Shown: positions 36,080 through 43,250 of the stretch, one piece after another | Layout of the letters: each line of letters opens with the position of its first letter | Numbering within the stretch: position 1 is the first letter of the stretch | Notes under the pieces: model-generated | Database searches by the model: none | What the model saw: the letters and a program-made list of their open reading frames with translations, nothing else | What the model was told of the DNA's origin: nothing | Program-made: the position numbers and the translations under genes | Source of the DNA: Gammaproteobacteria bacterium | GTDB lineage: Bacteria; Pseudomonadota; Gammaproteobacteria; Enterobacterales; Kangiellaceae | Direction of reading: 5' to 3' | DNA: 43,250 nt | Assembly (NCBI GenBank): GCA_013373545.1 | Contig: JABXHQ010000062.1 | Coordinates: forward strand, 1-43,250

Positions 36080-36948
36080 CGCTGAATGACACGTCTATCG
36101 AGGGTGCAAAAGGCAATGCGCTGATCGTAATAAGCCGCTTCATTAACAAAACTAATATAGGTCGGCGCATCACGATGGGTAATTACGGAGCCATCTTGCA
36201 TTTTAAAAATTGCGCCCCCGGTATTGAGCAATGAAAAGTCTTGGCCTTGGATCTCTGAGTGCACAACACCAATAATATCCTGATCCTCATTAACCGGATA
36301 ATAAACCTTTCCGGTGTACTCAAACACCTCAATAGATGGGGACAAGGAAGGTAAACTATTGGCGTTATACAGCTCAATAAAATCGAGTAACTGCGTCACC
36401 GCCTGCTCAGTCTTTTCAATACTCTCATGATGCAGCAAATTTTGTGCAACCGGCCCAACTTCAACAATCAAGTTGTGCTGCGCCAAGGCACAAAGAAAAT
36501 GATGGTCGGGGATCATTTCAGCTTCGGAGGTCACCACAACATCGTCGCGCTGCTCCAACATATAGGCCATCATGTCATGATGAAACTTATCGTGTTGCGT
36601 TAACACTAAATTAACGCCCATATTGGCAGTTGACGTATGCAGATCAATAATTAAGTCGTAATGGCACTGTCCTTTTGCCCCGAGTTGATTGACCAGTTCG
36701 TGCGCCCGATCGATTTCTTGACCTTGCAAAGAAGTATCATTTAACACGGCAGCACTAAAACAGCGGTTTAAATCTTTATCAAGATAACGCTTACCGGCAG
36801 CAATCGCCGCGGGGTTCGCCAATAGAGTGTCGATGACCAATCCATCTCGTTGCAATAGATGCGGACTTTGCTGCCATTTTTTGATTAAAAAAATACCGGT
36901 TGCTTCGTTACCATGAGTACCGCCTACCAAGAGTATCTTTTTAATCAT
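36070..36948 (-). CDS. Aspartoacylase-type zinc carboxypeptidase (AstE/AspA family)
   Basis: A 292-residue M14-like amidohydrolase. The zinc ligands His12 and Glu15 lie in GGTHGNE, and the third His in DLHTSTANMG (~105). The substrate-binding DLNR ends at Arg62, and the catalytic Glu is in LIVEVGPV (~169). This pattern fits aspartoacylase, which splits N-acetyl-aspartate to aspartate and acetate, better than succinylglutamate desuccinylase. Substrate choice is inference from motif spacing. It lies between CPBP and prfA, and could be cotranscribed downstream of prfA only by read-through. Confidence 0.85.
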   Translation of the reverse strand: MIKKILLVGGTHGNEATGIFLIKKWQQSPHLLQRDGLVIDTLLANPAAIAAGKRYLDKDLNRCFSAAVLNDTSLQGQEIDRAHELVNQLGAKGQCHYDLIIDLHTSTANMGVNLVLTQHDKFHHDMMAYMLEQRDDVVVTSEAEMIPDHHFLCALAQHNLIVEVGPVAQNLLHHESIEKTEQAVTQLLDFIELYNANSLPSLSPSIEVFEYTGKVYYPVNEDQDIIGVVHSEIQGQDFSLLNTGGAIFKMQDGSVITHRDAPTYISFVNEAAYYDQRIAFCTLDRRVIQRQS

Positions 36949-36971
36949 GCTGGAATCATCCTTTATGCAAG

Positions 36972-36988
36972 CGCCGCACTTCGCGGCG
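36972..36988. repeat. Short GC-rich inverted repeat between prfA and aspartoacylase genes
   Basis: CGCCGC (36972-36977) and GCGGCG (36983-36988) form a stem with a five-base loop, 24 bases after the prfA stop. No T-run follows on the minus strand, so it could be a weak attenuator at most. Confidence 0.4.
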
Positions 36989-37011
36989 ATGTGATCATGT
37001 CGCGGAGTTGT

Positions 37012-38100
37012 TTAGGACTCTCCTGACATAGCTGCAAGTAAGTCGGCCTGATGTTCATTAATTAATGGATCAATGACCTGGGCTAAGTCGCCTTCCATAA
37101 TTTCATCTAACTTATATAACGTTAAGTTAATCCGATGATCAGTTAAACGCCCTTGCGGATAATTATAGGTGCGGATCCGCTCACTGCGATCGCCGCTACC
37201 AACCAAACTGCGACGCGCTTCGGTCTCTTCTGATTTAGCGGCTTCTTGTTGCGCTGCTAACAATCGCGATTGCAACATCGACATCGCTTTCGCACGATTC
37301 TTATGCTGCGAGCGCTCCTCTTGGCATTCGACCACAACCCCTGTGGGTAAATGGGTTATTCGAATCGCTGAATCCGTTTTATTAACATGCTGACCACCGG
37401 CCCCCGACGCCCGATAGGTGTCAACTCGCAAGTCGGCAGGATTAATATCAATAGCATCCATTTCATCAGCTTCCGGTAGAATGGCCACGGTACAAGCAGA
37501 TGTATGCACACGGCCTTGCGACTCGGTTTCCGGTACCCGCTGAACTCGGTGCGCGCCAGACTCAAACTTTAACCGAGAGAAAACCGCTTCGCCGGCAATC
37601 CGACAAATAACTTCTTTATAGCCACCGTGTTCACCTTGGCTTTCACTCAACACTTCCATTTGCCAACGATTACGCTCAGCGTATTTGGAGTACATACGAA
37701 ATAAGTCACCGGCAAAAATGGCGGCTTCGTCGCCACCGGTACCAGCCCGAATTTCTAAATAAATATTTTTCTCGTCATTAGGATCTTTCGGCAACAACAG
37801 CTTTTGCAGTTCCAAACCAATGCGTTCTTGATCGGCCTTGCCTTGCTTCAATTCTTCTTGCGCCATTTCGCGCATTTCCGGATCGGAATCTTTCAACATT
37901 TCTTCGGCACTTTCAGTCGCCTCAACGGCTTGCTGAAAAGTTTTGAAAGTGGAGACCACATCTTCAAGTTGCGCATACTCTTTGGATAAATCACGAAACT
38001 TATTTTGATCATTAATGACGTCAGGATCACCAAGCAATGCAGCAATTTCCTCATGACGCTCGACTAATGTTTCAAGCTTTAAACGGATTGACTCTTTCAT
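37012..38100 (-). CDS. prfA: Peptide chain release factor 1
   Basis: Recognises UAA and UAG stop codons and triggers peptide release. A 362-residue protein, standard for the family. The peptidyl-hydrolysis motif GGQ is at 235-237 ([12 protein letters not shown]), the Gln of which is the PrmC target. The stop-codon tripeptide PxT is PET at 190-192, in VPETESQGR. It starts 11 bases after the hemA stop, forming a hemA-prfA operon. Confidence 0.97.
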   Translation of the reverse strand: MKESIRLKLETLVERHEEIAALLGDPDVINDQNKFRDLSKEYAQLEDVVSTFKTFQQAVEATESAEEMLKDSDPEMREMAQEELKQGKADQERIGLELQKLLLPKDPNDEKNIYLEIRAGTGGDEAAIFAGDLFRMYSKYAERNRWQMEVLSESQGEHGGYKEVICRIAGEAVFSRLKFESGAHRVQRVPETESQGRVHTSACTVAILPEADEMDAIDINPADLRVDTYRASGAGGQHVNKTDSAIRITHLPTGVVVECQEERSQHKNRAKAMSMLQSRLLAAQQEAAKSEETEARRSLVGSGDRSERIRTYNYPQGRLTDHRINLTLYKLDEIMEGDLAQVIDPLINEHQADLLAAMSGES

Positions 38101-38111
38101 AAATTTTCCAC

Positions 38112-39383
38112 TTAAGATGATTTATCTAAATCATTTAAACCGAGAATCTCACGCACCTCGGCACTGTCTTGCACCTGCTCGTCACGTAAGTTTCGTAAAT
38201 ATTGGGTCGGCGCATGCATCATTTTATTGGCAAACCGATGCGCATACTGTTGCAAAACTTGCTCTGCAGGCTCGCCGGCTTGCAATAACGCCAAGGCTTT
38301 TTCCAGCTCTTGCTGTTTTAACGCGGCAACGGATTGTCGATATTCCTTCACCAAATCAACACTGGCAAGTGACTCTAACCAATCAATAAAATGCTCCGAC
38401 TGATTGGCCACAATGTCTTCTGCTTCTTGCGCCGCTTGATTACGCGCTTTCATATTTTCATCGATGACATCTTTTAAGTCATCAACACTGTATAAATAAA
38501 CATCGCGCAGTTGCCCGACTTCCGGCTCAATGTCACGCGGTACCGCTAAGTCCACCATAAACATCGGACGATGTTTGCGCTTTTTAATTGACTCTTCAAT
38601 TAATCCTTTGCCAACAATGGGCAACGGACTGGCCGTTGATGAAATCACAATATCGGCCAGCGGCATATGCTCAGCCAACTGGGCCAGAGTAATCGCTCGC
38701 CCACCAAACTGACGCGTTAAACTTTCACCGCGTTCGAGCGTACGATTCGCCACAATAATATCGCTAACACCTTGATTATGAAAATGCCGCGCGGCCAGTT
38801 CAATGGTTTCGCCGGCACCAATATACAGTGCGGTCATATTACCTAAATCGGAAAAAATTTTGCGCGCTAGCGACACCGCTGCGTACGCAACCGATACCGC
38901 ACTGCTGCCGATCTCGGTATCAGTACGGACTTTTTTCGCGACCGAAAAGGTATGCTGAAACAATCGGTCCAACAACTGCCCAGTAGTGCCGGCGTCACGA
39001 GCATACTGAAACGCATCTTTCATTTGTCCTAAAATCTGCGGCTCGCCTAACACCATCGAATCGAGGCCACAGGCGACTCGCATCACATGTTGAACCGCCT
39101 GTTCACCTTGATGCACGTACAAACATTGCGCCAGAGCATCGGGCTCCAAGGTGTGATGATTAATTAACCAGTGGGTTAAGCGCTGGTGCGCTGACTCGTC
39201 ACCACGAAAGTACACCTCCATGCGGTTACAAGTGGAGAGCACCGCTACTTCTTCCAGCTGAACTTCCTGCTTCAATAACTGCAACGCCTCTTGCAAAGAA
39301 GCAGGATCGAACGCCACCCGTTCACGAATATCAACGGGTGCAGTTTTATGATTAATTCCCAGTGCAGAAACAGCCAAAGTCAC
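38112..39383 (-). CDS. hemA: Glutamyl-tRNA reductase
   Basis: Reduces glutamyl-tRNA to glutamate-1-semialdehyde, the first step of C5 haem synthesis. A 423-residue protein. The catalytic Cys is at ~52 ([11 protein letters not shown]), the substrate-binding loop is [15 protein letters not shown], and the NADPH Rossmann segment is [15 protein letters not shown] (~183). The C-terminal helical dimerisation domain is present. First gene of the hemA-prfA operon and divergent from the TPR lipoprotein-lolB-ispE operon, a common gammaproteobacterial order. Confidence 0.97.
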   Translation of the reverse strand: MTLAVSALGINHKTAPVDIRERVAFDPASLQEALQLLKQEVQLEEVAVLSTCNRMEVYFRGDESAHQRLTHWLINHHTLEPDALAQCLYVHQGEQAVQHVMRVACGLDSMVLGEPQILGQMKDAFQYARDAGTTGQLLDRLFQHTFSVAKKVRTDTEIGSSAVSVAYAAVSLARKIFSDLGNMTALYIGAGETIELAARHFHNQGVSDIIVANRTLERGESLTRQFGGRAITLAQLAEHMPLADIVISSTASPLPIVGKGLIEESIKKRKHRPMFMVDLAVPRDIEPEVGQLRDVYLYSVDDLKDVIDENMKARNQAAQEAEDIVANQSEHFIDWLESLASVDLVKEYRQSVAALKQQELEKALALLQAGEPAEQVLQQYAHRFANKMMHAPTQYLRNLRDEQVQDSAEVREILGLNDLDKSS

Positions 39384-39697
39384 GTCCTCGGCTAATAGAA
39401 TTGGACGTCGTCGGCTAAGATGAACTCAACAGGTTGTGATAGCAGTGGCTTGTTCAGCATTCACGTCGCTCAAAGGTACAATGTAAAATTGCGCTAAGTA
39501 TAGCATTGAGCATGTGCTGGAGTAACCACTTAAAATCGTTGATTCTTATCGTCTGAAGCGATTACCACCACGGAACCTTTCCTCGTCACAACAGTCAGAG
39601 CCAGCAGATAAGGCAACCACATCCATTGGCATTTACGAGCAAAAGCCCCATAATGCGGATGCAAGGCTTTCATAATTACGCAGGACGGGAAACCTCT
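39384..39697. other. Divergent promoter region of hemA and the lolB operon
   Basis: About 314 bases up to the chosen TTG start of the TPR gene. Part of it (39626-39697) is open in the TPR frame and may be coding if an earlier start is used. No operator palindrome or well-spaced -35/-10 pair was seen. Confidence 0.4.
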
Positions 39698-41698
39698 TTG
39701 GCTTTTAATAAGACTCTAGTAATCACAGTACTCGCCGTTATTTTAGGCGCTTGTCAATCGACGACTCAACTCTCTAAGCCGCACGCTCAAACGCGGGAAC
39801 AACCGCTGGTGACGGCCGAGCAATTGTCGAACCGCGAGCGCAGCGAGCTCTATTCAGCCATACTTGCGGCAGAACTTGAGATCGGGAAAGAAAAGTTCGC
39901 TGAAGCGCTCAGTCACTATTTATATGCCCTATCGATTTTGCCGCAAAAAGATATTGCACTTGAAGCGATTGCACTGGCGCAACGAGAACGTGACGGCTTA
40001 GCCATGGTGAATGCGGCTGAAACCTGGTTAAAAATTGAACCAAACAACCAAGAAGCGCTTGAAGCTGCCATTTTGGGCAATTTAATGTTGTTCGATCAAT
40101 TGCCGCAAGCACAAGAGATTGCAATTGAACGCGCACTGGAACACACCCAAATGCTGCGCCAAAGTTATCCCAGCGAACTCGATACTTATCGCGCTTTATC
40201 GGCACTCAACGAACTGTATTTAAACAGCTCAACCTTGATGTTGTGGCATCGTTTATTGCGCGAGTCGGTTGATCAACCGCTTGCCTGGACTTTGCTTGCC
40301 GATGGCTACCTGCTTGCCGCAGCGGTTTCTCCGGAACAAGATTTTATGAATAAAGCGGAGCAGTCAATTAACGTGGCTTTGCAACGCGACCCGCAATTTG
40401 CACCCGCGATCGATTTGAAAGTGAAGTTTTTAGTACAAACCGAGCAACGCAATCGCGTCGTGTCCTTTTTGCAATCACTCATTTTAGATGACTTAACCAA
40501 CTACGCCGCTCATGAAGCTCTTGCCCAATGGTTTTATCAAGCACGCGAATACGACCGCGCCTTGCGTGCCGCTCAGCTTTGGGCAAAGCATGCCGAAGAT
40601 CCCGAGAAGAACCCAGACTTACTGTATTTAATGGCGGCTAGTTACTACGGCAATGAAGACTTTGCGGCAGCACATAACACCTTTTTAAAATTATTAGATT
40701 TCGATTTTAAACGTAATTTAGTGTTGTTTTATTGTGGTGACACCGGTGAAAGAATTGAACGCTATAACCAAGCTCAGGTTTGTTATCGCGCGGTAGAAGA
40801 TGGTCAATATTGGACACCATCACAGCAGCGATTGGCCGAACTCATGTTAGCGAATGGTGAGGCGGAAGCCATGTTAGCGCGACTCGATCGCTTTGCAACT
40901 GGCGGCAGCCCAGAGCAACAAGAACAAAGCATTGTGTTAAAAGGTCAAATCTTGCAACAACTCACCCGTGATCTTGAGGCGTTAGAATGGGTAGCGCGCT
41001 TTATCAATCAAGAGCGTGTGTCGACGGTGGTTCCGCTTGCACACTTCCGTCTATTATTTCGCATGAATCCTGACAATGACTGGGTCGAATATGCCACGTC
41101 TATTGCCGAGCGGTTACCCGCCGAGTTAAACCTAAATTGGTATTTACAATTGGCAGGCCATTTAGCGAACCGAGAACAAGCTGCCAACGGGATCGCAGTA
41201 CTCGAAGCCAAACTGAGTGAAGAGCCGAACAACAAAGAGTTATTGTATGCGCGAGCTTTAATGCGTCATGACAACCAAGAACCGGAAAAAATGATCGCCG
41301 AGTTGAAAGCATTGTACGCCCAAGATCAAGACAATCCTAATGTACAAAATGCGCTCGGTTACTCCCTCGCCGATGCTAATCAAGAGCTCGACTATGCCCT
41401 TGAGCTGATTCAAAGTGCACGTGAAAAATTACCGAATAATGGCGCCGTATTAGACAGTCTTGGCTGGGTTTATTATCGCCTTGGTCAACTCGACAAAGCG
41501 GAGGCGGCATTAAAAGTGGCATTAGCCAATGAGACCAATACCGAAGTGTTGGCGCATTATTTAGAAGTATTAATTGAAAACCAAAAGCGCGACGACGCGA
41601 TTGCAATCTTGCAAAAAACTTGGCGCGACGTGCAAGATGATCAGTATATTCAAGCGCTCGTAGAAAAGTATCAGTTGACTATTGAGGCCGCCCAATGA
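39698..41698 (+). CDS. TPR-repeat lipoprotein
   Basis: A 666-residue protein made almost wholly of helix pairs of TPR type (NNQEALEAAILGNLMLFDQL, NGAVLDSLGWVYYRLGQLDK, AEAALKVALANETNTEVL). A TTG start at 39698 with GGGA seven bases upstream gives a compact lipoprotein signal ending in lipobox ILGAC (Cys19). Other in-frame starts are TTG 39626, ATG 39653 and ATG 39659, and these would only lengthen the N-terminus. It is the first gene of an operon: its stop overlaps the lolB start (ATGA). TPR proteins are often found next to lolB; it is probably envelope associated. Specific role unknown. Confidence 0.88.
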   Translation: MAFNKTLVITVLAVILGACQSTTQLSKPHAQTREQPLVTAEQLSNRERSELYSAILAAELEIGKEKFAEALSHYLYALSILPQKDIALEAIALAQRERDGLAMVNAAETWLKIEPNNQEALEAAILGNLMLFDQLPQAQEIAIERALEHTQMLRQSYPSELDTYRALSALNELYLNSSTLMLWHRLLRESVDQPLAWTLLADGYLLAAAVSPEQDFMNKAEQSINVALQRDPQFAPAIDLKVKFLVQTEQRNRVVSFLQSLILDDLTNYAAHEALAQWFYQAREYDRALRAAQLWAKHAEDPEKNPDLLYLMAASYYGNEDFAAAHNTFLKLLDFDFKRNLVLFYCGDTGERIERYNQAQVCYRAVEDGQYWTPSQQRLAELMLANGEAEAMLARLDRFATGGSPEQQEQSIVLKGQILQQLTRDLEALEWVARFINQERVSTVVPLAHFRLLFRMNPDNDWVEYATSIAERLPAELNLNWYLQLAGHLANREQAANGIAVLEAKLSEEPNNKELLYARALMRHDNQEPEKMIAELKALYAQDQDNPNVQNALGYSLADANQELDYALELIQSAREKLPNNGAVLDSLGWVYYRLGQLDKAEAALKVALANETNTEVLAHYLEVLIENQKRDDAIAILQKTWRDVQDDQYIQALVEKYQLTIEAAQ

Positions 41699-42309
41699 GC
41701 TCGTTTGCGCAACGAGTCAAAAGCATCATTGGCTTAAGTTTAATTTTCAGTTTAAGCGCATGCAGCTTGTTTCAAACGAAAAATCCAGTGCCGCAAAATC
41801 TAACGGTTGAGCAGCGCAGTGCCTACTTAGAGCGTAATACTCATTGGCGCATGACCGGTCGTATTGGCATTATCACCGCAGACGAATCGAATACTGCGAA
41901 CATTTCTTGGTATCGTAATGGCGATACCAGTGAGCTACGAATTTACGGCGCCCTCGGCACCACTTATGCGCGCCTAACAACCACCGCCGGAAAAGCCACC
42001 ATCGAATTACCCGACGATAAAACTTACCATGGTGACAACGCCGAGCTGTTATTGTGGCAGACCACTGGCTGGTACATTCCGGTCAATGCTTTGCAGCGCT
42101 GGATCCTGGGGATTGCCAGTAATGCGCCGAGCGTGCAATACCAAGAAGACGGTTTAGTTAAACAACTAAGCTTCGACAGTTGGCAGCTTCAGTTTCAGCG
42201 CTATCAATCGTTTTCCGGTTTAACCATGCCGAAAAAAATGAAAGCCACACATCCTGACATTACGCTTAAGTTTTCCGTCCGTGAGTGGGAGATGAACCCG
42301 CATGACTGA
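41695..42309 (+). CDS. lolB: Outer-membrane lipoprotein receptor LolB
   Basis: Accepts lipoproteins from LolA and inserts them into the outer membrane. A 204-residue protein with lipobox SLSAC (Cys23). Family features include HWRMTGRIGI (~54-63), NISWYRNGDTSELRIYGALG, and the LQRWILGI loop where LolB proteins carry a protruding hydrophobic residue. The start overlaps the TPR gene stop by four bases, and the stop overlaps ispE by eight, so the three genes are tightly coupled. Confidence 0.93.
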   Translation: MSSFAQRVKSIIGLSLIFSLSACSLFQTKNPVPQNLTVEQRSAYLERNTHWRMTGRIGIITADESNTANISWYRNGDTSELRIYGALGTTYARLTTTAGKATIELPDDKTYHGDNAELLLWQTTGWYIPVNALQRWILGIASNAPSVQYQEDGLVKQLSFDSWQLQFQRYQSFSGLTMPKKMKATHPDITLKFSVREWEMNPHD

Positions 42310-43150
42310 GTGGCGACTATTAGCACCGGCCAAACTTAATTTAATGTTGCACATCACTGGCCGAAACGAACAAGGCTACCACCTGCTACAGACGGTATTT
42401 CAATTGCTCGATTATGGCGATGAGCTCACGTTTCGCCGCAGCGGTAGCGATGAGGTTAATTTAAGTTGTGACAATTCCAGTTTAGTCACTCCCGATAACT
42501 TAGTGCTGCAAGCGGCAGCGCGCTTAAAACCCTATGCACAAAGATTCAGCGGCATGGATATCCACTTAACCAAGCGCCTACCGATGGGCGGTGGAGTGGG
42601 TGGCGGCAGCAGTGACTGCGCCACCACCTTGGTGGCTCTGAATCAGCTATGGCAATGCGGCTTAAGTAACACCGAGCTCGCCGAGATTGGATTAAGCCTT
42701 GGTGCCGATGTGCCCGTTTTTGTGCACGGAAAAACCGCTTGGGCGGAAGGCATTGGTGAGCAATTAACCCCCTGTGAATTGCCCGAAATGTGGTACTTGG
42801 TGGTTCATCCTGATTGTTTTGTATCCACTGCGAAAATTTTTTCAGATAAAGCGTTGACACGGGACTGCGAAATCAGCAAAATACGCGACTTTCTCGCACA
42901 GGGTGGACCGAGACGGGGCTTGAACGTTATGCAAGCAGTCGTTTTGGAGCATTACCCAGCAGTGAAAAAGGCGCTGGACTGGCTGACACAGTTTTGTCCA
43001 GATGCAAGAATGACTGGAAGTGGAAGTTGTTTGTTTGCACCCTTTGACAATGAGCGAGAAGCGCGTAAAATAGCGCTCCGATGTAAGTGGCCCCACTTTG
43101 TGGCCAAAGGTATAAATACCTCGCCGCTTATGTCCAGTAGTACCGAATAA
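42302..43150 (+). CDS. ispE: 4-diphosphocytidyl-2-C-methyl-D-erythritol kinase
   Basis: Phosphorylates CDP-methylerythritol in the MEP isoprenoid pathway. A 282-residue GHMP kinase. It begins WRLLAPAKLNLMLHITGRN, with the ATP-binding glycine loop PMGGGVGGGSSDCATTL (~96-112), the FVHGKTAWAEGIGE segment, and the third motif MTGSGSCLFAPF near the C-terminus. Overlaps lolB by eight bases and is followed 22 bases later by tRNA-Gln, the usual order lolB-ispE-tRNA-Gln. Confidence 0.96.
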   Translation: MTEWRLLAPAKLNLMLHITGRNEQGYHLLQTVFQLLDYGDELTFRRSGSDEVNLSCDNSSLVTPDNLVLQAAARLKPYAQRFSGMDIHLTKRLPMGGGVGGGSSDCATTLVALNQLWQCGLSNTELAEIGLSLGADVPVFVHGKTAWAEGIGEQLTPCELPEMWYLVVHPDCFVSTAKIFSDKALTRDCEISKIRDFLAQGGPRRGLNVMQAVVLEHYPAVKKALDWLTQFCPDARMTGSGSCLFAPFDNEREARKIALRCKWPHFVAKGINTSPLMSSSTE

Positions 43151-43172
43151 CGTTTCGTTATTCACCCAATAC

Positions 43173-43247
43173 AGGGGTATCGCCAAGTGGTAAGGCAACG
43201 GGTTTTGATCCCGTCATTCGTTGGTTCGAATCCAGCTACCCCTGCCA
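43173..43247 (+). tRNA. tRNA-Gln (anticodon TTG)
   Basis: A complete 75-base cloverleaf with encoded CCA. The acceptor arms AGGGGTA and TACCCCT pair, followed by discriminator G and CCA. The D-arm reads GCCAAGTGGTAAGGC. The anticodon stem is ACGGG/CCCGT with loop TTTTGAT, anticodon TTG at 43205-43207, reading CAA. The T-arm is GTTGG-TTCGAAT-CCAGC with one G-T pair. It is probably transcribed with ispE or from a promoter inside it. Confidence 0.96.
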
Positions 43248-43250
43248 TCT

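Noticed and set aside
1-43250. CRISPR arrays, insertion sequences, integrases, toxin-antitoxin pairs or phage genes
   Set aside because: None were seen; no regular direct-repeat array, transposase motif or flanking duplication was noticed.

Overview
The window looks like a chromosome segment of a free-living, probably marine, gammaproteobacterium. The clearest taxonomic signals are the housekeeping block at the right end (hemA-prfA on one strand, and TPR lipoprotein-lolB-ispE-tRNA-Gln on the other), the paired gltB-gltD genes, and a GlyGly-CTERM metalloprotease. Base composition is moderate and no plasmid, phage, IS or CRISPR signature was seen. Genus cannot be fixed from the sequence alone.

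Layout from left to right. 1-3.6 kb holds a decayed DUF4287/DUF5655 gene, three small unknowns and a 410-residue helix-turn-helix protein of unknown family. 3.6-5.5 kb encodes a secreted proteinase K-like subtilase with two C-terminal PPC domains, closed by a terminator shared with the convergent efflux operon. 5.5-10.7 kb is an RND efflux permease plus lipoprotein adaptor, with a divergent LysR regulator. 10.7-12.8 kb has a LOG-family nucleotide hydrolase and an unknown exported protein. 12.8-19.3 kb is a long leader carrying two copies of a 15-bp palindrome, followed by the two glutamate synthase subunits.

19.3-28.4 kb is a carbohydrate-use locus: a TonB-dependent receptor, a GH3 beta-glucosidase-type lipoprotein, a FucP-type MFS transporter, a GPH-type symporter and a LacI repressor. 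Both of its intergenic promoter regions carry the same LacI-type operator core, and one copy sits inside a 36-bp perfect palindrome. The likely model is outer-membrane uptake of a glucoside oligomer, trimming by the GH3 enzyme, sugar import by the two MFS carriers, and induction through LacI.

28.4-30.6 kb has a small methyltransferase with a repetitive Ala-Lys tail, a helical protein gene with a strong Fur box at its start, and prmC. 30.6-37 kb holds a large calcium-repeat M4 metalloprotease with a predicted beta-barrel gene just upstream, a CPBP membrane protease and an aspartoacylase. 37-43.25 kb is the conserved prfA/hemA and lolB/ispE/tRNA block.

No clearly unprecedented system was found. 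The best leads are cis-regulatory: the twin palindromes before gltBD, the nested LacI palindrome, and the Fur-controlled orphan gene. All were read by eye, and family assignments rest on motifs rather than database searches.
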